A stretch of 33,695 bases of DNA from JANMDR01 sp031376425 (GTDB lineage Bacteria; Pseudomonadota; Gammaproteobacteria; Burkholderiales; Usitatibacteraceae), in contig JANMDR010000127.1 in the NCBI GenBank assembly GCA_031376425.1, positions 1 through 33,695 of the forward strand, written 5' to 3'. Shown one piece after another: positions 1-6,256 of this stretch. The notes under the pieces are model-generated. The model had not been told where the DNA came from and made no database searches. It saw only the letters and a list, made by a program, of their open reading frames with translations. Both the position numbers and the translations under genes were made by a program. Positions within the stretch are counted from its first letter, which is position 1. The number at the start of each line of letters is the position of its first letter.

Positions 1-46
1 TATTGTTTGTGGTGACAGCTTCGTTTGGTGCTAAGTTACGTTTCAT
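1..46 (-). CDS. Start of an unidentified leftward gene (partial)
   Basis: Read on the minus strand, an ATG at 46–44 is preceded by an AAGGAG ribosome binding site (52–57) at a spacing of five bases. The first 15 codons read M-K-R-N-L-A-P-N-E-A-V-T-T-N-N and then run off the window edge. The strong Shine–Dalgarno sequence is the main reason for calling it. The product cannot be identified from so few residues. It diverges from the RHS locus and has the 49-bp tandem repeat just upstream of its start. Confidence 0.45.
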   Translation of the reverse strand, partial: MKRNLAPNEAVTTNN

Positions 47-68
47 GTGGGCTCCTTGATTTAAATCT

Positions 69-166
69 ATGGGAGCCTAACAAAAAAATCAATCTACACA
101 AAATTCTTTACACCCTCATGGGAGCCTAACAAAAAAATCAATCTACACAAAATTCTTTACACCCTC
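69..166. repeat. 49-bp perfect tandem direct repeat (two copies)
   Basis: Positions 69–117 and 118–166 are identical 49-base units beginning ATGGGAGCCTAAC and ending TTTACACCCTC. They abut exactly. They lie just upstream of the leftward gene start at 46, so they fall in its leader or promoter region. The first copy lies about 10 bases upstream of the Shine–Dalgarno sequence. A recent tandem duplication is the simplest explanation. Confidence 0.9.
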
Positions 167-239
167 CTTCGGACACGCAACGCCTTAGCTACCTATTCCG
201 AAAGTGCTTCATACATAGCACTAAAACATCGCGCTTTAT

Positions 240-364
240 CGCACTTTCATTTATGACAGAATAGCGGCAAAATGCCCGGGGAATATGACCACACTGGTAA
301 CGTGCTGCGAGCGTTAGTTTGGTTGGGTCACACACCCATGACCATAGCGGGTCAATGGCTATGT
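240..364 (+). pseudogene. Frameshifted RHS fragment, paralogous to 1150–1275
   Basis: Reading CGC ACT TTC ATT TAT GAC from 240 gives R-T-F-I-Y-D. After a frame shift, reading from 266 gives G-K-M-P-G-E-Y-D-H-T-G-N, then V-W-L-G-H-T-P and finally W-L-C. The same order of motifs (RTFIYDDGGKMLGEYDHAGN, then IWLGDTP and LC) occurs in the intact RHS reading frame at 1150–1275. The segment is therefore a degenerate second copy of the pre-core RHS region. It has an indel near 258–265 and is out of frame with the open frame that follows. It marks an old RHS gene end displaced by, or recombined with, the downstream RHS sequence. Confidence 0.75.
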
Positions 365-2016
365 CCAACAGCTACACCGGCGACAATACTGGCAAAGTGA
401 CGTCAATGACCTACCCAAGTGGTAAAGTATCAACCATCACCTATAGCCAAGGCCGCACCAACGCCATGACCTTAAACGCTGCACCGCTAATATCAGGCAT
501 TCAATACTTCCCATTCGGCGGGCCAGAAAGCTGGCTGCTGGGTGCAGCCAACAGCGCCAAGGAATACACCAGAATCATTGACCAATCCAGCCGTACTCAG
601 CAATACGACCCGAAGGTAGTCCCCTTGCGGGACACCACACCAAGCGGCTTCAGAACCATTCAATACGATAATGCCAGCCGCATTGTAGGTATCAATAACT
701 ACACCGGTGCAACGCTTAACGGCAGCCAAACCTTTACCTATGACAACGCAGGCCGCTTAACTACGTTTAGTGGCTACACCAGCAACGGCGTTAACGCCAC
801 CACAGGGCTGGGCAATGCGGCAATAACGCAAACCCAAAGCTTTGCCTACGACAACAACGGCAACCGCACCAGCAGCACCCTCAACAGCATCGCCAGCACC
901 TATAGCTACCAGTCAGGCAATAACCGCCTAGCCAGTGTTACAGGCGGCATCATTAAAACTAATAGTTACGATGCCACTGGCAACCTAACCAATGATGGCG
1001 CACAGACTTACACCTATGATGCTAGAGGCAGGCTCACAGGCGCAAACGTACCAGCAAACTCAACCGCACCTACAACCAATTATTTAATAAACTACCAAGG
1101 GCTACGCGTAAAGAAAGCAAACGCCAATACGGCAATCACCACCAGCAACCGCACCTTCATCTACGACGACGGCGGCAAAATGCTCGGTGAATATGACCAC
1201 GCCGGAAACCCAGTACAGGAGCTAATCTGGCTAGGAGATACGCCAATCGCCGTCACTGGTACCATGCTCTGCTTAACCAGCACCACGGGCGCTAATGGCA
1301 CACCAACGTGCACCGAAGCAGCCACGGCCTACATCTTCACCGACCATCTAAACACGCCAAGAGAAGTAGCCGGAATCAACAGTACAACCAATGCCTACGT
1401 CAGCCTCTGGAAATGGGATAGCTTGCCGTTTGGCGAAACGCTACCGAATGAAAACCCAAGTAGCACAGGCATCTTCAGTTTCAATCATCGGTTTCCGGGA
1501 CAGTATCGGGATAAGGAAACGGGGCTGAGTCAGAATTGGTTTAGAGATTTTGATGCGGGGCTGGGTAGGTATGTTACTAGTGATCCAAAAGGATTAAATG
1601 CAGGAACAAATACCTATCTCTATAGCAATGGCGATCCCGCACTGAACAAAGATCCAACCGGTCTTGAAACCTACCAATGCAGTCGGAAGCTCAACAACGT
1701 TCCGTTTCGAGCCGGCCCCCTGTATCACCAGTTTATTTGTATCGGAAATAGCTCAACCAGGTTTATGTGCGGCGGTTTAGGTCCAACCGGAAGCATGTTC
1801 AATAGTCCCGGCATGATCGAGATGGACGACTTCAAAGCCGAGACTTGCACAAAGGTGGCTGATGATAATCAGTGTGTTGAGAGTTGCATTGCTAAAGCGT
1901 TCGTAAGTGCCGCTCCAAACTACAGCGTTGATCTGTCAAAAGGTGAGAACTGTCAAACTTGGGCAGCCGCGACGTTTGGTGAGTGCTCTGCGAAGTGCAA
2001 GTATGGAAAAAAATAG
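319..2016 (+). CDS. RHS/YD-repeat protein fragment with Cys-rich C-terminal tip
   Basis: This is the C-terminal part of an RHS-repeat protein. YD-type repeats run through residues 115–300 (YDNAGRLT, YDNNGNRT, YDATGNLT, YDARGRLT, YDDGGKML). The RHS-associated core follows at about 338–449 (YIFTDHLNTPREV, then GLGRYVTSDPKGL, ending DPTGL at 445–449). In this family the core forms a shell around a variable toxic tip that starts just after DPxGL. Here the tip is 450–565 and holds nine cysteines. A YHQF motif (His470) and an NCQTWA motif (Cys545) resemble the His…Cys pair of permuted papain-like hydrolases, which is an inference. At 565 residues it is much shorter than a full RHS protein, with no signal peptide, PAAR or plug domain. 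The TTG start at 319 is arbitrary and lies inside an out-of-frame RHS scrap. ATG 355 or 361 are alternatives, none with a clear ribosome binding site. It is probably a 5'-truncated or orphan RHS tip. Confidence 0.8.
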   Translation: MVGSHTHDHSGSMAMSNSYTGDNTGKVTSMTYPSGKVSTITYSQGRTNAMTLNAAPLISGIQYFPFGGPESWLLGAANSAKEYTRIIDQSSRTQQYDPKVVPLRDTTPSGFRTIQYDNASRIVGINNYTGATLNGSQTFTYDNAGRLTTFSGYTSNGVNATTGLGNAAITQTQSFAYDNNGNRTSSTLNSIASTYSYQSGNNRLASVTGGIIKTNSYDATGNLTNDGAQTYTYDARGRLTGANVPANSTAPTTNYLINYQGLRVKKANANTAITTSNRTFIYDDGGKMLGEYDHAGNPVQELIWLGDTPIAVTGTMLCLTSTTGANGTPTCTEAATAYIFTDHLNTPREVAGINSTTNAYVSLWKWDSLPFGETLPNENPSSTGIFSFNHRFPGQYRDKETGLSQNWFRDFDAGLGRYVTSDPKGLNAGTNTYLYSNGDPALNKDPTGLETYQCSRKLNNVPFRAGPLYHQFICIGNSSTRFMCGGLGPTGSMFNSPGMIEMDDFKAETCTKVADDNQCVESCIAKAFVSAAPNYSVDLSKGENCQTWAAATFGECSAKCKYGKK

Positions 2017-2329
2017 CGTGAGAAAAATTCTTGCCGTGATATGGCTGGTTGTTGCAGTAGTTAGTGGAATTTTTTCTCTTAAGGGTGGAGATACGTCAAT
2101 TCTTGCTGGGTGGGTATTCTTGGTTTGGACTGCTCCGTTCGGAGTCATTTGGTGGTTTTATCTGTACGATGCAGCGCTGATGATAATGCCGACTCGGATT
2201 GCCGAGCCGATAGGCGTAACGCTTACAATTGTGGTTGGTTTCCTTTTTTGGTTTGTGCTTGTTCCGGCAGTTTCTAGATACAGTCGGCGTCCTCGCAAGA
2301 GTCCTAAAGCGCCAGTGGATAAGGGATAA
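2003..2329 (+). CDS. Small three-helix membrane protein, candidate immunity protein
   Basis: The frame encodes 108 residues starting at ATG 2003, which overlaps the last 14 bases of the RHS frame. Three hydrophobic stretches are visible: about 8–26 (ILAVIWLVVAVVSGIF), 33–62 (rich in Trp, Val and Leu) and 70–92 (IGVTLTIVVGFLFWFVLVPA). A short basic, proline-containing tail (SRRPRKSPKAP) follows. I do not recognise the family. Position and overlap match the usual arrangement of an immunity gene directly after an RHS toxin tip. A longer frame opening at 1907 would run through the toxin tip, so 2003 is preferred. There is no strong Shine–Dalgarno sequence, so translational coupling to the upstream frame is likely. 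Confidence 0.55.
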   Translation: MEKNSVRKILAVIWLVVAVVSGIFSLKGGDTSILAGWVFLVWTAPFGVIWWFYLYDAALMIMPTRIAEPIGVTLTIVVGFLFWFVLVPAVSRYSRRPRKSPKAPVDKG

Positions 2330-2433
2330 GGTAATTTTTTTGCCGAGTCAAGCGATCCATCGAGAGAGAAGTTGGCGCAAGTCTGCAACAATTGACAGGC
2401 ACTCGATAGAAGGTAATTGCTCGCAAGGGGGCA

Positions 2434-2460
2434 GAGAGCTGGCTGCTGGGTAATAGCGCT
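2434..2460 (+). pseudogene. Short displaced RHS scrap (ESWLLG…NSA)
   Basis: The codons GAG AGC TGG CTG CTG GGT at 2434–2451 match 17 of 18 bases of 526–543 in the RHS gene, which encode E-S-W-L-L-G. The match resumes after a 6-base gap with AAT AGC GCT (N-S-A). This places an RHS fragment downstream of the tip and membrane-protein pair, fused to the start of the mazE remnant. Confidence 0.5.
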
Positions 2461-2467
2461 ATTAATC

Positions 2468-2677
2468 ATGACCATCCCCAAAAGTTTTATTGAGCAAAAC
2501 AATCTAAGCGATGGCGCTCAAGTTGAAGTACGTTTGACCGACCGCACGATGACTATCGAAGCTCCTCCATTGCCTAAACGCTATAAATTGGCCGATCTAA
2601 TGGCAGAAATGCCGGATGGCTTGCCAATGGCGGAAGGCTGGGATACCTTGCCGACGGTTGGTTTTGAGCTAAGTTAA
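2468..2677 (+). pseudogene. mazE: MazE-like (AbrB-fold) antitoxin, N-terminally truncated
   Basis: The frame from ATG 2468 encodes 69 residues: MTIPKSFIEQNNLSDGAQVEV, then a segment with TIEAPPLPKRYKLADLMAEMP. The TIPKSFIEQ and LSxGxQVEV pattern is the second half of a MazE/AbrB swapped-hairpin DNA-binding domain, and the KLADLMAEMP segment is typical of the toxin-binding tail. The family's usual N-terminus (a KWGNS-type strand before TIPK) is missing in frame. A GNSA sequence lies upstream in another frame, but it coincides with the RHS scrap. The stop overlaps the ATG of the mazF remnant (TAATG), as in intact mazEF operons. It is likely inactive or reduced because the DNA-binding barrel is incomplete. 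Confidence 0.65.
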
Positions 2678-2781
2678 TGGCCTATATTCCCAATCGAGGC
2701 GATATTATTCAAACGCCTACGCTACCATATGGTGTAAAAAGCTTGGCTGCTCACAATAACTTCCATAACTATTTTATGTAG
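2677..2781 (+). pseudogene. mazF: MazF-like toxin remnant (5' end only)
   Basis: The frame starts at ATG 2677, one base overlapping the mazE stop, and encodes 34 residues beginning MAYIPNRGDII. This is the usual first strand of MazF endoribonucleases (MAYIPxRGDIV). After about residue 11 the sequence no longer resembles MazF: the expected GHEQ/RPALVLS region and the catalytic residues are absent. A stop follows at 2779–2781. It is the relic of a toxin gene deleted between here and tpiA. Confidence 0.65.
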
Positions 2782-2878
2782 CTTTTGCCTTCAATCCTCA
2801 GTAGCGGTATAATCGAGGGTTGTTTGGAGCGCAATGTGCTCATGTGCTCAAATGTCAATATTTTATGAGATTTTCTCT

Positions 2879-3637
2879 GTGCGCCAGCGTTTAGTCATTG
2901 GAAACTGGAAGTTAAACGGTTCTTTAGCCAAGAATGCGGCATTGCTGAGCGCGCTCAAAACGCAGCAAACGTCTGCAATTGGTGCGGTTTGTGTGCCGAT
3001 GCCGTATTTAGCGCAGACGCAAGCAGCGTTGACTGGTAGCAGTTTGGCTTGGGGCGCGCAAAATGTGAGTGAACATGCGTCGGGGGCTTATACCGGCGAA
3101 GTTTCGGCTGAAATGCTGATGGAATTTGCTTGTAAATATGTTTTGGTGGGGCATTCAGAGCGCCGAGCAATGTTCGGGGATACTGATGGCGTTGTGGCGG
3201 CAAAGTTTGCACGCGCCTTGGCTGCTGGCCTAACGCCGGTGTTGTGCTTAGGCGAAAGCTTGGCTGAGCGTGATGCCGGTATTACCGAGTCCGTTGTGAA
3301 GCGGCAACTTTTAGCAGTTGCTAATTTGGTTGGCGCGGCTGCCATGCAAGGTGCCATTTTAGCCTATGAGCCAGTTTGGGCGATTGGTACTGGTAAAACA
3401 GCTTCGCCTGAGCAAGCGCAGGATGTACATGCGTTTTTACGTGCATGTTTGCGTAAATTGGCCGATGATAGTGACAATAGTGCGCCGTTATTGACGGATA
3501 TGCCGATTTTGTACGGTGGTAGCGTAAAGGCGTCAAATGCAGCGGCAATCTTTGCGAAGCCGGATGTGGATGGCGGTTTAATTGGTGGAGCAGCATTGCT
3601 GGCTGAGGATTTTTTAGCGATTTGGTCAGCGGCTTAG
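2879..3637 (+). CDS. tpiA: Triose-phosphate isomerase
   Basis: The enzyme interconverts dihydroxyacetone phosphate and glyceraldehyde 3-phosphate in glycolysis and gluconeogenesis. With a GTG start at 2879 the protein is 252 residues, the normal family length, and begins MRQRLVIGNWKLNGS, matching the conserved TpiA N-terminus. The catalytic Lys is in GNWK (residue 11), the electrophilic His in VGHSERR (residue 92), the base Glu in YEPVWAIGTGKT (residue 164), and the phosphate-binding loop YGGS is at 212–215. The frame stays open upstream. ATG 2834, which has a GGAG four bases ahead, and ATG 2852 are possible starts that would add a tail not typical of the family. It lies upstream of secG, tRNA-Leu and nuo, a gene order common in betaproteobacteria. 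Confidence 0.96.
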   Translation: MRQRLVIGNWKLNGSLAKNAALLSALKTQQTSAIGAVCVPMPYLAQTQAALTGSSLAWGAQNVSEHASGAYTGEVSAEMLMEFACKYVLVGHSERRAMFGDTDGVVAAKFARALAAGLTPVLCLGESLAERDAGITESVVKRQLLAVANLVGAAAMQGAILAYEPVWAIGTGKTASPEQAQDVHAFLRACLRKLADDSDNSAPLLTDMPILYGGSVKASNAAAIFAKPDVDGGLIGGAALLAEDFLAIWSAA

Positions 3638-3784
3638 GTGTTGGTGTTTAAGAATTGGCGCTTAAGAGTTAGTGAGTAAACTGGGGTGCGCTAGGGTTTA
3701 TTGGTTTGTGCACCTAAATAATTTCGTAGTAAATTTTGCAGTATTTGGATTCAGCAGCATTTAAAGAGTAAAAAAAGGGTAATC

Positions 3785-4276
3785 ATGACATCATCAATTT
3801 TTCTTTCGTTTCACATCATTTTCGCAGTTGCCATCGTTATTCTAGTGCTGGTGCAGCACGGTAAAGGTGCAGATATGGGCGCTGCCTTTGGTAGCGGTTC
3901 GGCGGGTAGCTTATTTGGTAGCAGTGGCGCAGGCACGTTTTTGTCTAAGGCCACCGCAACCCTTGCGGCATTATTCTTCGTTACCAGTCTATTGCTCACT
4001 TACTTTCAGTCTGCGCGTAGTGGCTCTGGTGTGATGGGCAGTGTGATTTCTGAAGCGGCGAAAGAGGCAGCTAAAGACGCAAATAAGGACGCGACTAAAG
4101 ATGCTGCTAAAGACGCCAAAGTCATTGATAAATCAGTGCCATCAATTTCAGTCACGCCAGCGCGTACAACTGCGCCGCTTTCGGTATCAAGCACACCGCC
4201 AGTTAGTGTGACGCCTGCAACGGTAGCGCCAGCAACACCAGTACCGGCACCAGCAGCACCAGTACCGGCTAAGTAG
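3785..4276 (+). CDS. secG: Protein-export membrane protein SecG
   Basis: SecG is the small subunit of the SecYEG protein-export channel in the inner membrane. Two membrane segments are visible, about residues 4–24 and 54–74. The conserved stretch between them (VLVQHGKGADMGAAFGSGSAGSLFGSSGAGTFLSK) is the SecG signature. At 163 residues it is longer than most SecG proteins (about 75–115). The extra length is a low-complexity tail: first Ala/Lys/Asp repeats of the type AAKDAxKDA (about 93–112), then a Pro/Ala/Val/Thr-rich end containing a near-perfect 20-base repeat (CACCAGTACCGGC twice). A purine-rich AAAAAGGG motif precedes the start. Confidence 0.93.
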   Translation: MTSSIFLSFHIIFAVAIVILVLVQHGKGADMGAAFGSGSAGSLFGSSGAGTFLSKATATLAALFFVTSLLLTYFQSARSGSGVMGSVISEAAKEAAKDANKDATKDAAKDAKVIDKSVPSISVTPARTTAPLSVSSTPPVSVTPATVAPATPVPAPAAPVPAK

Positions 4277-4401
4277 ATAAGTAGCCATAAGTCGAGAAAA
4301 TATTAAGCAGGGCAGCAAAGTAGGACGAATGCAGTGGTAAAATTGCAATGTTGTAGTGCTGGTTTGAAGTAGCTTAGTTTTTGGTAATTGTTATAAGCAG
4401 T

Positions 4402-4486
4402 GCCGACGTGGTGGAACTGGTAGACACGCTATCTTGAGGTGGTAGTGGCGAAAGCTGTGCGAGTTCGAGTCTCGCCGTCGGTACCA
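4402..4486 (+). tRNA. tRNA-Leu (anticodon GAG)
   Basis: This is an 85-base tRNA of the long-variable-arm class. The acceptor stem is GCCGACG (4402–4408) with CGTCGGT, then discriminator A and an encoded CCA ending at 4486. The anticodon stem CTATC/GGTAG encloses the loop TTGAGGT, giving anticodon GAG, which reads CUC and CUU leucine codons. The T-arm contains GTTCGAGTC. The variable arm (GTGGCGAAAGCTGT region) fits class II tRNAs. It sits between secG and nuoA, a conserved position in this group. Confidence 0.95.
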
Positions 4487-4570
4487 AATTTTTGAAGTCT
4501 GGCTTTTTGTTGGTGAAATCAAGGTGTTTCGCTTGGCTGACTTCAATTGGTCAAACATAGGCTGCTCTTG

Positions 4571-4589
4571 AATAATAAGTCTTATTATT
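4571..4589. promoter_or_regulatory. 19-base palindrome upstream of nuoA
   Basis: AATAATAAG and CTTATTATT are perfect 9-base inverted arms around a single central T. The site lies 55 bases before the nuoA start, in the only sizeable gap between the tRNA and the nuo operon. Its symmetry and AT-richness suit a dimeric regulator site, but no known operator is recognised. A role in nuo control is inference. Confidence 0.4.
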
Positions 4590-4643
4590 TAACGCCTTGG
4601 GTCAACGCATAAGAGTCTTTATTTCTCTGAAACTCATTGGGCT

Positions 4644-5012
4644 ATGTTAGAAAATTATTTTCCTATATTGTTGTTTATCATCGTCGGCTTAGCCGTTGGT
4701 GTTGGCCCTTTAGTGGCGTCCAAAGTGCTCAGTGGCCTGCTAGGTCATGATAAGCCTGATGCGCAAAAACTCTCCCCCTATGAGTGCGGCTTTGAGGCCT
4801 TTGAAGACGCACGGATGAAGTTTGATGTGCGCTTTTATCTTGTTGCCATATTATTTATTTTGTTCGATTTGGAAATTGCCTTTCTATTTCCTTGGGCTAT
4901 TGTGCTGCAAGAACTGGGTTGGTTTGGCTTAATCAATATGTTCATTTTCTTAGGCATTTTAGTCATTGGCTTTGTTTATGAATGGAAAAAAGGCGCTCTT
5001 GATTGGGAATAG
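4644..5012 (+). CDS. nuoA: NADH-quinone oxidoreductase subunit A
   Basis: This is a small membrane subunit of complex I (equivalent to mitochondrial ND3) at the junction of the peripheral and membrane arms. It has 122 residues, normal for the family, with three membrane helices at about 5–27, 66–88 and 92–113. The conserved loop LSPYECGFEAFEDARMKFDVRFY, with the family's switching Cys, lies between helices 1 and 2. FDLEIAFLFPWA is also diagnostic. It is the first gene of the nuo operon. Confidence 0.97.
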   Translation: MLENYFPILLFIIVGLAVGVGPLVASKVLSGLLGHDKPDAQKLSPYECGFEAFEDARMKFDVRFYLVAILFILFDLEIAFLFPWAIVLQELGWFGLINMFIFLGILVIGFVYEWKKGALDWE

Positions 5013-5110
5013 GGCTGTAGGTAGCGAGGCAGCAAGTCTGCAAGATTATTTGAAGAAGAAATAGGGCGTAAATTATTGTATTTATCAGCCTGAATTATTA
5101 GGGGTTAGCT

Positions 5111-5590
5111 ATGCCAGAAGGTGGAATTTCCAATCAAGGGTTTGTCACCACATCGGTGGATTCGCTACTAAATTGGGCGCGCACTGGCTCTATGTGGCCC
5201 ATGACATTTGGCCTTGCCTGCTGTGCGGTAGAAATGATGCACGCGGGTGCTTCGCGGTACGATTTAGATCGTTTTGGTATCGTATTTCGTCCCAGCCCAC
5301 GGCAATCTGATGTGATGATTGTCGCCGGTACCCTATGCAACAAAATGGCTCCCGCATTGCGTAAAGTGTATGACCAAATGGCGGAACCGCGCTGGGTCAT
5401 TTCTATGGGTTCCTGCGCTAATGGCGGCGGCTATTATCATTATTCCTACTCAGTTGTGCGCGGCTGTGATCGCATTGTGCCGGTAGATATTTATGTACCT
5501 GGCTGCCCGCCTACCGCTGAGGCGCTGTTGTATGGTTTGATTCAACTGCAAAACAAAATTAGGCGCACCAACACCATCGCGCGCGCGTAG
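5111..5590 (+). CDS. nuoB: NADH-quinone oxidoreductase subunit B
   Basis: This subunit carries the terminal [4Fe-4S] cluster N2, which hands electrons to quinone. It has 159 residues. The N2 ligands are visible: the Cys pair at 37–38 (GLACCAVEMM), Cys102 (MGSCANGGG) and Cys132 (VPGCPPTAEAL). An AGGGGTTAGCT stretch precedes the ATG. The stop codon lies within a short 7-base tandem repeat that separates it from nuoC. Confidence 0.98.
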   Translation: MPEGGISNQGFVTTSVDSLLNWARTGSMWPMTFGLACCAVEMMHAGASRYDLDRFGIVFRPSPRQSDVMIVAGTLCNKMAPALRKVYDQMAEPRWVISMGSCANGGGYYHYSYSVVRGCDRIVPVDIYVPGCPPTAEALLYGLIQLQNKIRRTNTIARA

Positions 5591-5607
5591 TACGTAGTAC
5601 GTAGTAT
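5587..5607. repeat. Three tandem 7-base units at the nuoB stop
   Basis: GTAGTAC, GTAGTAC and GTAGTAT follow one another directly, and the nuoB TAG stop lies in the first unit. The array is followed by ATAGT, a decayed partial unit. It contains overlapping GTAC palindromes. It sits in the 66-base gap between nuoB and nuoC. Confidence 0.7.
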
Positions 5608-5656
5608 ATAGTCGCGCTATTTTGCGCAGCCAATCAGTTACTGTTCCTTCAAAACT

Positions 5657-6256
5657 ATGTCCGCTAAGCTAGATTCCTTAAAACTCACCCTTGATGCAAT
5701 TTTTGGCAATAAAGTCAAAGGCTTGGTGTTTGATACTGAGCAACTTATTCTAACGATTGCTGCTGATGAGCTGCTAAGTGTCTGTCAGGTTTTGCGTGAC
5801 CATGATGCGTTTGCATTCACGCAGTTGATTGATCTGTGTGGCATGGATTATTCCGGATATGGCGAGGGCGCGTGGGATGGCTGCCGTTTTGGGGTGGTGT
5901 ACCAATTGCTATCCATCAAAAATAATATGCGTTTGCGCGTAAAAGTCGCCTGCCCTGACGATGATTTACCTCTCGTGGAATCCGTGGCACCCATTTGGAG
6001 CGGCGCGAATTGGTACGAGCGTGAAGCGTTTGACCTCTACGGTATCGTATTTGCAGGCCATCCGGATTTGCGTCGCCTGCTGACGGATTACGGTTTTGTC
6101 GGCCATCCTTTCCGGAAAGATTTTCCAGTTAGCGGTTATGTAGAAATGCGCTATGACGCAGAACAGAAGCGGGTTATTTATCAACCCGTGTCGATTGAGC
6201 CGCGCGAAATTGTGCCGCGAATTATTCGTGAAGAAACTTATGCGGGGCGTAAATGA
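5657..6256 (+). CDS. nuoC: NADH-quinone oxidoreductase subunit C
   Basis: This is the 30-kDa-type peripheral-arm subunit of complex I, 199 residues, encoded separately from nuoD (not fused as in Escherichia coli). The family signature WYEREAFDLYGIVFAGHPDLRRLLTDYGF, with HPFRKDFP after it, is present at about 119–157. Its stop overlaps the nuoD start in ATGA (6253–6256), implying translational coupling. Confidence 0.97.
   Translation: MSAKLDSLKLTLDAIFGNKVKGLVFDTEQLILTIAADELLSVCQVLRDHDAFAFTQLIDLCGMDYSGYGEGAWDGCRFGVVYQLLSIKNNMRLRVKVACPDDDLPLVESVAPIWSGANWYEREAFDLYGIVFAGHPDLRRLLTDYGFVGHPFRKDFPVSGYVEMRYDAEQKRVIYQPVSIEPREIVPRIIREETYAGRK

Noticed and set aside
1907..2002. A longer start for the small membrane protein
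   Set aside because: The extra 32 residues would be encoded inside the RHS tip in another frame and are not membrane-like. ATG 2003 gives a normal small membrane protein.
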